A stretch of DNA of 64,000 bases from contig NZ_JACIJM010000010.1 of assembly GCF_014199395.1 (NCBI RefSeq), forward strand, positions 51,513-115,512. Reading direction: 5' to 3'. The stretch is from Yoonia ponticola. GTDB lineage: Bacteria > Pseudomonadota > Alphaproteobacteria > Rhodobacterales > Rhodobacteraceae. Below the pieces are notes generated by a model. That model saw only the letters and a program-made list of their open reading frames with translations, did not search any database and had not been told where the DNA came from. The position numbers were made by a program, and so were the translations under genes. This document shows positions 58,136-64,000 of this stretch, piece after piece; position 1 is the first letter of the stretch; each line of letters starts with the position of its first letter.

Positions 58136-60136
58136 CTACTCCGCAGGAAGTGCTGCGGGCGCTGTCGCCTTGCGACGGGGTGCCCCGACGCGCAACCGCC
58201 GGTCAGACAGCGAAAGACCCCCACCAAGCACAAGCATCGCCGATCCGATCCAGATAAAGTTGACCAGAGGTTCATACAGGATGCGCAGGGTCCAAGCCCC
58301 TTGCGTGCTCTCGTCCTCGGCGGCCGGATTTGCGATGGACGCATAGAGATCACCGGCCATTGTCGATCTGATGGCGCTCTCTGTGGTGGTGGTTTGCGCG
58401 ACCGGATAGGTACGCCGCTCCGGGAAGAGATCGGTGACATAGTTCCCCTCCCGGGCCACACGAAGCGTGCCACGATCCGCGAAGTAATTTGGCCCACGCA
58501 CACGTTCGGCCCCCTCAAAGGTGACATCGAACCCACCAATGCTGACCTCTGTACCGGGCCGGACAAAGATGATTTCCTCGGATTTCCAGACCGTCGAGCC
58601 GATAAATCCGAACATCGCCATCGCAAGCCCCGCATGTGCCAGTGTCATCCCATGAGAGGATCTGGGCAGGTTGCGCGCCCGCCGCAGCGATTCCGGGAAC
58701 GGTGCCTCAAAAAGCTTGATGCGCATCGCCCATTCCCGCAGCGTTGCGAAAAACAGCCAGAACGCAAGCATCAGCGATAGATACCCCAATACCGGACCGC
58801 CCTCAGCCAGGTACCAGATCATCAATGTCGCGAGCCCGGCCAGGACGGCCACGAAACGCAACCGTTGCAGAACGCCCGCCAGATCGGCACGTTTCCAGGA
58901 CAGGTAAGGCCCCAGCCCCATCGCAAAGACGAGCGGCAGCATCACGGGAATAAAGGACGCATTGAAGAAGGGCGGCCCCACTGACAGTTTTTCACCGCCC
59001 GTCGCGGCTTCGTAGAAGAGCGGGTACAAGGTACCGAACAGCACAATGCCGGTGGCCGTGGCCAGCAGCAGGTTGTTCACCAATAGCCCCGCTTCCCGGC
59101 TGATCGGCTTAAACAGGCCGCCGGGCTCCATTGTCGGCGCGCGCCAGGCAAACAGAGCAAGGGAACTGCCGATCGAAACGGCCAGCAATCCAAGGATATA
59201 AAGTCCCCTTTCCGGGTCGACCGCGAACGCATGCACAGACGTCAGCAGGCCCGATCGGACAATGAACGTGCCCAAGAGCGATAGGGAAAAAGTCAGGATC
59301 GCCAGAAGGATTGTCCAGCTTTTGAACGCATCCCGTTTTTCCGTCACGATTGCGGAATGCAGCAGGGCCGTGCCCATCAGCCATGGCATGAAACTGACGT
59401 TCTCAACGGGGTCCCAGAACCACCAGCCGCCCCAGCCAAGCTCATAATAGGCCCACCAGGATCCCAGCGCGATGCCTGCGGTCAGGCTCATCCAGGCAGC
59501 CAGCGTCCACGGACGTACCCACCGTGCCCAGGCCGCGTCCACCCGCCCTTCGATCAGGGCGGCGACCGCAAACGAGAAGACAATCGAGAAGCCAACATAC
59601 CCGAAGTAGAGAAGCGGCGGGTGCATGGCGAGACCGACATCCTGCAATAATGGGTTGAGGTCCTGACCGTCGCCTGGCGGAGGGAAAACGCGGTCGAAAG
59701 GATTGGACGTCAGCAGCATGAAAGTCAGGAAGCCAACGCTGATCCAGGCCTGCACCGACAGCGTCCTTGCTCTCAGCGCCAGCGGAATGTTCGATCCTAA
59801 GAGGGCGACCGCCGCACCGAACACCGTCAGGATAAGGGTCCACAGCAACAGGGATCCTTCGTGGCTGCCCCAGGTGCCGGCCACCTTGAACAACATCGGT
59901 TTGAGTGAATTGGAATTCTCAACCACATTCTTGACCGTGAAGTCACTGGTGATGAAGGCTTGCATGAGCGCGAGAAACGCAATGCCCACAAAGAACGCCT
60001 GTCCTAGTGATGACCATCTCGCCGACTGCATCCACAGTATGTTTCCGCGTGCAGCACCAAAAATGGGCAGCACACTTTGAACAAGCGCCAGGGCCAAGGC
60101 CAGGGCCAGGGCGAAATGACCGATTTCAGGTGTCAA
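58136..60136 (-). CDS. ccmF: Haem lyase CcmF
   Basis: A 666-residue protein with about 14 helices and the haem-handling WWD domain GWGGWWFWDPVENVSFMPW. The rest agrees with CcmF, including PLLYFGYVGFSIVFSFAVAAL and the C-terminal periplasmic domain. It ligates haem to apocytochrome c with CcmH and CcmI. A copper-linked copy would fit loss of cytochrome c maturation as a known copper-toxicity effect. The promoter region (60137-60332) is shared with the divergent EF-hand gene. Confidence 0.94.
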   Translation of the reverse strand: MTPEIGHFALALALALALVQSVLPIFGAARGNILWMQSARWSSLGQAFFVGIAFLALMQAFITSDFTVKNVVENSNSLKPMLFKVAGTWGSHEGSLLLWTLILTVFGAAVALLGSNIPLALRARTLSVQAWISVGFLTFMLLTSNPFDRVFPPPGDGQDLNPLLQDVGLAMHPPLLYFGYVGFSIVFSFAVAALIEGRVDAAWARWVRPWTLAAWMSLTAGIALGSWWAYYELGWGGWWFWDPVENVSFMPWLMGTALLHSAIVTEKRDAFKSWTILLAILTFSLSLLGTFIVRSGLLTSVHAFAVDPERGLYILGLLAVSIGSSLALFAWRAPTMEPGGLFKPISREAGLLVNNLLLATATGIVLFGTLYPLFYEAATGGEKLSVGPPFFNASFIPVMLPLVFAMGLGPYLSWKRADLAGVLQRLRFVAVLAGLATLMIWYLAEGGPVLGYLSLMLAFWLFFATLREWAMRIKLFEAPFPESLRRARNLPRSSHGMTLAHAGLAMAMFGFIGSTVWKSEEIIFVRPGTEVSIGGFDVTFEGAERVRGPNYFADRGTLRVAREGNYVTDLFPERRTYPVAQTTTTESAIRSTMAGDLYASIANPAAEDESTQGAWTLRILYEPLVNFIWIGSAMLVLGGGLSLSDRRLRVGAPRRKATAPAALPAE

Positions 60137-60214
60137 GGGATCATCAGCCTCTTCGATGAATTCACTGGATTAACGTCTGTCTAGCAAATCGTCCGGCGGA
60201 CCGTGAGTGGTTGC

Positions 60215-60259
60215 TTTGTCACCGTTTGTAACGGGAGGCTGTGACAAATGATTACAAAC
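60215..60259. promoter_or_regulatory. Two opposed 10-bp direct-repeat boxes in divergent promoter
   Basis: On the + strand TTTGTCACCG and TTTGTAACGG (60215-60234) form a direct repeat; on the - strand GTTTGTAATC and ATTTGTCACA (60259-60240) form a second. Both have the TGTNA core at a 10-base period, as in OmpR-family boxes and as at 54066-54085. They sit between ccmF (-) and the EF-hand gene (+), so the response regulator could drive both. Confidence 0.65.
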
Positions 60260-60332
60260 CCGCCCGCCCTCGGCCTTTAATCGAAGCGCTATAACGCCGA
60301 TGTTTCCAGAATAAACCTGAAAGGAATGAGAG

Positions 60333-60878
60333 ATGGAAAACAAAAGAATTCTTGCGCTTGGCGTGGTGATCGCTGTTGGCATGGGACAAACAGCATTAGC
60401 GGAATCCGACGGGACTGCCGATAGCAAGGCTGACAGCGGGAATATGTCCGACATGGCGATGGGCGATGGCGACAAGCAGATGGGCATGATGGGCGGCAAT
60501 ATGATGCCTATGATGCAGAGGATGATGAAGATGCATGCATCCATGATGGGTGGACAGGGCAGCACGATGGAAATGATGGATCGCGACATGATGTCGACGA
60601 TGATGTCCGGTGGACAGCCTCATGAAATGGCCACGCAGATGGCCGAAAAAATGCGGGAGTTTGATGCGGATTCCGATGGAGCGTTGACACTTGACGAGTT
60701 CGAAACCTTGCATATGAGCGTCATCCGGGCGCGCATGGTGGATCGCTTTCAGCATCTTGATGCGGACGGCAACGGTCAGATCTCTCAGGACGAGATGGAA
60801 GATGCCGGTACGCGGATGAGCAAAATGAACGGTACTTCCACCGGAACGGACATGGAAGGTCATCATGACAACGAATAA
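60333..60878 (+). CDS. Secreted Met-rich EF-hand protein
   Basis: A 181-residue secreted protein, signal ending near TALAESD. A Met-rich region (MGMMGGNMMPMMQRMMKMHA and beyond) is followed by two EF-hands: DADSDGALTLDEF and DADGNGQISQDEM. The C-terminus is GTDMEGHHDNE. EF-hand CopM-like or CREC-type proteins with Met clusters occur in copper loci. It may bind Cu(I) with the Met part and calcium with the EF-hands. It starts the operon with rhodanese and multicopper oxidase. Confidence 0.85.
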   Translation: MENKRILALGVVIAVGMGQTALAESDGTADSKADSGNMSDMAMGDGDKQMGMMGGNMMPMMQRMMKMHASMMGGQGSTMEMMDRDMMSTMMSGGQPHEMATQMAEKMREFDADSDGALTLDEFETLHMSVIRARMVDRFQHLDADGNGQISQDEMEDAGTRMSKMNGTSTGTDMEGHHDNE

Positions 60879-60917
60879 GGGTCAAGCCTGCGTCACTCAG
60901 CTTGATGGGGGCAAATT

Positions 60918-61385
60918 ATGGCCTTCTTTCTGACGCGCCGCGGCGCAAGCCTTGCGATGTTGGCCAGTTCCGTTGCACCTTTCTCGGCTGTCGCCCAGAC
61001 AGCCGAGGTCTGGTCGGCGGACATGGCGGCTGATGCGTTGCAACAGGATCTTATCAGGATGATCGACGTGCGGTCGCGACAGGAATGGACCGACACCGGC
61101 GTTGCAGGCGATGCCTGGCCCATCAGCCTGCACGAGGACCGTTTCGCCGAGCGGCTTCTTGCCGCTCGCGAACAGGCCGAAGGGCGGCCCGTCGTGCTCA
61201 TCTGTGCGACAGGCGGGCGATCTGGCCGCGTCATGCGAAGTCTTCGGCAGGCTGGCTACAGCGGCTTTCTTGACGTATCCGAAGGCATGCTCGGTTCTGC
61301 CGCCGGACCGGGCTGGATCGCGGGAGGTTATCCGGTCGTTGGTGTCGATGCTGCCCTGGCTGCGCTGCCAGAGGAATTATCCTGA
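60918..61385 (+). CDS. Exported rhodanese-like protein
   Basis: A 155-residue protein with a RRGASLAMLASSVAPFSAVAQ leader and one rhodanese domain. The active-site loop is VLICATGGRSGRVM with Cys about residue 95. Rhodaneses move sulfur between thiols, and periplasmic ones are found in copper loci. ATG 60918 follows a GGGGGC stretch. Its stop is one base before the multicopper oxidase start. Confidence 0.85.
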   Translation: MAFFLTRRGASLAMLASSVAPFSAVAQTAEVWSADMAADALQQDLIRMIDVRSRQEWTDTGVAGDAWPISLHEDRFAERLLAAREQAEGRPVVLICATGGRSGRVMRSLRQAGYSGFLDVSEGMLGSAAGPGWIAGGYPVVGVDAALAALPEELS

Positions 61386-61386
61386 G

Positions 61387-62838
61387 ATGAAACTGTTGAA
61401 CCGCCGCGATTTGATTGGCTATGCCGCAGGCTTTGGGGCTGCATCCGTCCTGCCATCGGCGGCATTTCCGGCATCCGACAGAAGGCTCGCGTACCCTTCG
61501 CTTCTCGATGCGACGACATCCCGGCTTTTTCAGCTGAAAGCCCGCACTGGCGAGACCCGTTTTGACGATGGTGCCGCCAGCGAGACCTTCGGCTACAATC
61601 AGGGATACCTTGGCCCGACGATCCGGGTGCAAACCGGCGTCGAGACACGGGCAGAGGTGCACAACACGCTTGGCGAGCCGATGTCGGCGCATTGGCACGG
61701 TTTGCTTGTTGCCGGTGAGTTCGATGGCGGACCGCATCAGGCCATTGCACCGGGAGACACCTGGAAGCCGATGCTGGACCTGGATCAGCCCCCGGCAACG
61801 GCCTGGTATCACAGCCACATTCACGGCGCGACGGCACGACAGGTCATGCTGGGGTTGGCGGGTGTTCTACAGGTGACCGATGGCGCAGATGACGAGCGTG
61901 GATTGCCATCCACCTACGGGGTCGATGATCTGACCCTTGTATTGCAGGACCGTCAGTTCAACTGGCGCGGACGCCTGAAATACGATCCCGGCATGCACCA
62001 GTCCATGAACGGGTTTCAGGGCGACACAATGGTTGTGAACGGTCAAATCGGCGCGTCGGCAGCGGTTCCGAAGGGGATCGTGCGGTGCCGTGTCGTCAAC
62101 GGCTCGAATGCGCGGGTTTACCGCCTGTCCATGTCTGACAGCCGGTCGCTTCATCTCATCGCGACAGATGCCGGATTTCTGGATCGACCGATTGCGCTGA
62201 ACCGCCTGACCCTTGCACCAGGAGAGCGCGCAGAAGTGCTTGTGGATTTCACAAGCGGGCGGGACAGTGTTTTGAAGTCCGACGATATCATTAATTCGGC
62301 CATGGGCGGAATGATGGGCGGCGGCGGTTCCGGCAGTCCATTCACCGTGCTGCCTTTCGCTGTCGACACAACCCTTCCGGTTCGCATCGACGCCCTGCCC
62401 GGCTCTCTGGACGGGCAGTTGCCTGATCTTGCGGTCAAGGACGCGCCAGTCCGACGTCTGTCACTGGATATGTCGATGGGCATGGGGATGATGTTCTCGC
62501 GGTCCGGGAACCGATTTTCGATCAACGACGCGTCATACGATCCGGACACTCTCAATTTTTCCACCAAATTCAACAGCATCGAGCGTTGGATTGTGCGTGG
62601 GGCCATGATGATGCACCCGTTCCATGTTCACGGCGTCCGGTTTCAGGTACTGTCGGAAAACGGTACGGCACCGCGCGCAGAGAACAGGGGGTGGAAGGAT
62701 ACGGTGCTGGTGGATGGTGAAGTGGAGCTTGCGATGAACTTCGAAAACCCTGCCTCAGCGGCTGCGCCCTACATGTATCACTGCCACATTCTGGAACACG
62801 AAGATGGCGGGATGATGGGGCAATTCAGCGTCGCTTAG
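61387..62838 (+). CDS. Multicopper oxidase, copy 3 (CueO-like)
   Basis: A 483-residue exported oxidase with an NRRDLIGYAAGFGAASVLPSA leader. Copper motifs: HWHGLLV, WYHSHIHG, HPFHVHGVRF and HCHILEHEDGGMM. A short Met region (SAMGGMMGGGGSG and SMGMGMMFSRSG) lies before the third motif. The overall pattern is nearest to CueO, which oxidises Cu(I). It is driven from the promoter with two putative response-regulator boxes. Confidence 0.91.
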   Translation: MKLLNRRDLIGYAAGFGAASVLPSAAFPASDRRLAYPSLLDATTSRLFQLKARTGETRFDDGAASETFGYNQGYLGPTIRVQTGVETRAEVHNTLGEPMSAHWHGLLVAGEFDGGPHQAIAPGDTWKPMLDLDQPPATAWYHSHIHGATARQVMLGLAGVLQVTDGADDERGLPSTYGVDDLTLVLQDRQFNWRGRLKYDPGMHQSMNGFQGDTMVVNGQIGASAAVPKGIVRCRVVNGSNARVYRLSMSDSRSLHLIATDAGFLDRPIALNRLTLAPGERAEVLVDFTSGRDSVLKSDDIINSAMGGMMGGGGSGSPFTVLPFAVDTTLPVRIDALPGSLDGQLPDLAVKDAPVRRLSLDMSMGMGMMFSRSGNRFSINDASYDPDTLNFSTKFNSIERWIVRGAMMMHPFHVHGVRFQVLSENGTAPRAENRGWKDTVLVDGEVELAMNFENPASAAAPYMYHCHILEHEDGGMMGQFSVA

Positions 62839-62908
62839 CGCAGAAATCCCTTTACCCTCCGCTGACAGGAACCTTTAGGGGAATCCTATTCCTCGATAGA
62901 GGTTTGAG

Positions 62909-63052
62909 ATGAAAACCGAATTGCACATCAAGCGGCTGACCCTCGCCGGCGGGCTGTTGATCGTCATCTCTGCGCCTATGCATTTCATCTTGCCCGAGCA
63001 AAGACCAATTGTCTTCGCAGCTCTCTTTCTTTTGGTGCTCCATGCCGCTTAG
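62909..63052 (+). CDS. Small membrane protein, unknown
   Basis: A 47-residue frame: MKTELHIKRLTLAGGLLIV then a second hydrophobic segment (FAALFLLVLHAA). Two helices with a short loop holding MHFILPEQ. The stop overlaps the next gene's start by 11 bases. Too short for automatic calling, but GAGG upstream and coupling support it. Function unknown. Confidence 0.6.
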   Translation: MKTELHIKRLTLAGGLLIVISAPMHFILPEQRPIVFAALFLLVLHAA

Positions 63053-63716
63053 CAAACCGCGCCTGCATCGGGTTGGGCTATGGTTGGTGGTTGCGCTTGG
63101 CGTACTTTTGATAGCCATATGGGCAATGGGATATGGCCCGGCGATAGCCCGCGAGACTATCGAGGTCTGGATAGAGCGGGCCGGCGCTTTGGGACCGTTG
63201 CTCATCATCGTGCTCATGATGGTTTCGATCGTGGCAAGCCCCATTCCAAGTGCACCGGTCGCACTGGTGGCAGGCGCGGCGTATGGTCATGCTGCCGGAG
63301 CTGTCTATGTCGCCATCGGGTCGGAACTGGGTGCACTCGTGGCATTCATCATCGCCCGCTATATCGGGCGCGACCACGTTGAGCGCTGGCTTGGGGATAA
63401 GGCCGGTTTCGGGTTATTGGGCTCTCAAAATCTGTTGATGTTGACGGTGTTCGCGTCTCGCCTCTTGCCCTTCATCTCGTTTGACGCAATGAGCTACGCT
63501 GCCGGTCTCAGCCACCTGCGCCTTTGGCGGTTCCTGATCGCAACTCTGGCAGGCATTCTTCCAGCCAGTTTCCTGCTCGCGCATTTCGGAGCAGAGGCCA
63601 TGTCGGGAGATTTCGGCACTGCTGAGTGGATCATCATCGGTCTTGGATTGATGACTGCCGCACCGTTGCTGGTCGCAGCGCTCTGGCGAACAAATCGGTC
63701 AACCAACGCTTCCTAA
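63042..63716 (+). CDS. TVP38/VTT-domain (DedA-like) membrane protein
   Basis: A 224-residue membrane protein with about five segments and the VTT region: SPIPSAPVALVAGAAYGHAAGAVYVAIGSELGALVAFIIARYIGRDHVERWL, then VFASRLLPFISFDAMSYAAGLS (quoted in parts). Members are linked to lipid scrambling or selenite and metal tolerance. I chose ATG 63042. It is coupled to the small protein before it. Substrate unknown. Confidence 0.84.
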   Translation: MPLSKPRLHRVGLWLVVALGVLLIAIWAMGYGPAIARETIEVWIERAGALGPLLIIVLMMVSIVASPIPSAPVALVAGAAYGHAAGAVYVAIGSELGALVAFIIARYIGRDHVERWLGDKAGFGLLGSQNLLMLTVFASRLLPFISFDAMSYAAGLSHLRLWRFLIATLAGILPASFLLAHFGAEAMSGDFGTAEWIIIGLGLMTAAPLLVAALWRTNRSTNAS

Positions 63717-63764
63717 GTCTGAGTATGTCAGCAAAAATGAAAACCGTGATTGCCTACTTTACCA

Positions 63765-63796
63765 TTGACCTTCCCCCACAGGAAGCTGCGACCGTG
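63765..63796 (+). promoter_or_regulatory. CueR-type promoter upstream of petA fragment
   Basis: TTGACC (63765-63770) followed by a dyad CTTCCCCCACAGGAAG in a 19-20-base spacer. The -10 near GACCGT is weak. It resembles the CueR promoters at 35727 and 45654. The gene just downstream is a Rieske N-terminal fragment starting at 63804. Confidence 0.65.
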
Positions 63797-63803
63797 AATC
63801 GCT

Positions 63804-63905
63804 ATGGATACACAAACACCACAACTCCGCCGGGATTTCCTGTACTACGCCACCGCCGGAACGGGCGCGGTTGCCGTAGGGGCTGCGGTCTGGCCATTGC
63901 TCAAT
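63804..63905 (+). pseudogene. petA: Rieske iron-sulfur protein N-terminus, interrupted
   Basis: The 34 codons encode [20 protein letters not shown] and continue to AAVWPLLN, the Tat leader and membrane anchor of an alphaproteobacterial Rieske subunit of cytochrome bc1. After PLLN the frame continues with [15 protein letters not shown], which no longer looks Rieske-like. The usual follow-on (QMNPSADV-type) is missing, so the gene seems broken by an insertion at about 63905. The remainder may lie beyond the window, on the other side of the element. A CueR-type box precedes it. Confidence 0.65.
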
Positions 63906-64000
63906 GGGAGTGGGCAAAACCTGGGGGTATTTGTCTATGATGGTGATTTCACAGCAGAGGAATTGCCATGGATGTGCGGATCATCGTCGAGACAACTTTT
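63906..64000 (+). mobile_element. Probable left end of an insertion element
   Basis: The sequence from about 63906 has no relation to Rieske proteins and starts GGGAGTGGGCAAAACCTGGG, which could be a terminal repeat. A new gene begins at ATG 63968 after an AGAGG site and encodes [11 protein letters not shown] before the window ends, a start compatible with some IS transposases. The family cannot be named, and no second end or target duplication is available. Confidence 0.45.
63968..64000 (+). CDS. Start of a gene running off the window (possible transposase)
   Basis: Only 11 codons are visible: [11 protein letters not shown]. It has an AGAGG site 9 bases before the ATG. It lies in the sequence that interrupts petA, so a transposase is the likeliest reading, but this is inference from position rather than from a recognised domain. 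Confidence 0.35.
   Translation, partial: MDVRIIVETTF

Noticed and set aside
62862..62892. CTGACA and TATTCC with a 19-base spacer before the small membrane protein at 62909, resembling a MerR promoter
   Set aside because: No convincing dyad centres in the spacer; the arms are offset, so I did not list it as a regulatory site.
1..64000. CRISPR arrays, tRNA or rRNA genes
   Set aside because: No regularly spaced repeats and no tRNA- or rRNA-like stretches were seen when reading the window, though a covariance-model search was not possible.

Overview
This window is a densely packed metal-stress and periplasmic redox island from an alphaproteobacterium, most likely a Rhodobacteraceae (roseobacter-type) member. 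That assignment is inferred from protein style: CcmFGHI, PCuAC/Sco pairs, a caa3-type CtaG, two-codon-overlap operons, and a Rieske N-terminus of the [11 protein letters not shown] type at the right end. No rRNA, tRNA, replication or CRISPR locus was found. The right edge breaks a Rieske gene with what looks like an insertion element. The mixture of chromosome-like maturation genes and repeated metal-resistance modules fits a genomic island or megaplasmid, but the sequence alone does not decide this.

Layout. (1) 1-9762, one + strand operon with overlapping starts and stops: DsbB (partial), DsbA, PCuAC, Sco, M23 peptidase, DUF411, ZIP transporter, LspA, Lnt, a small membrane protein, a penicillin-acylase-fold protein with apparently degenerate catalytic motifs, and CtaG. 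It combines copper delivery to cytochrome oxidase with lipoprotein and wall maturation. (2) 10002-14859: a DtxR/MntR-type regulator diverges from a diheme peroxidase-like protein plus a PhnD/PhnC/PhnE-like ABC transporter. A perfect 20-bp palindrome lies on the promoter of the latter. (3) 14863-21182: L,D-transpeptidases, a Zn/Cd/Pb-type P-type ATPase, small lipoprotein, ArsR regulator, CDF exporter and a second LspA, with two MerR-type promoters. (4) 21220-24480: TRAP permeases without a binding protein, then a CYP152-like P450 peroxygenase. (5) 24464-35757: a very long - strand copper/disulfide operon apparently started by cueR itself (cueR, small secreted protein, multicopper oxidase, Asp-box protein, DUF411, tiny Met-rich peptide, cytochrome c, two TlpA/CcmG proteins, Cys-rich and Met-rich small proteins, DsbA, Sco, PCuAC, Sco-like, membrane protein, CcdA, methyltransferase, CDF-like protein). 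(6) 35789-45970: an epimerase/SPW/VKOR fusion, a second tiny Met-rich peptide, DsbD, a glutaredoxin-MauE fusion, a DUF305 protein, a second cueR, CopA and CopZ. (7) 45979-54594: DsbA, four c-type cytochromes, a second multicopper oxidase, two L,D-transpeptidases, a two-component system and DUF411. (8) 54560-63716: membrane proteins, lipoprotein, ccmIHGF, an EF-hand Met-rich protein, rhodanese, a third multicopper oxidase and a VTT-domain protein. (9) 63765-64000: a CueR-like box, the petA fragment and the start of an inserted element.

How it works together (inference): CueR-type promoters and a copper-type two-component system appear to switch on export (CopA, CopZ), periplasmic oxidation (three multicopper oxidases), metal chelation by Met- or Cys-rich peptides, thiol repair (DsbA/B/D, CcdA, TlpA, VKOR, glutaredoxin), rebuilding of c-type cytochromes and oxidase (Ccm, Sco, PCuAC, CtaG) and envelope remodelling (four L,D-transpeptidases, LspA, Lnt, M23). 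The parts most worth follow-up are the MntR-box peroxidase/PhnDCE-like operon, the tiny Met-rich membrane peptides, the L,D-transpeptidases tied to metal promoters, and a 10-bp-spaced direct-repeat operator shared by three copper promoters.
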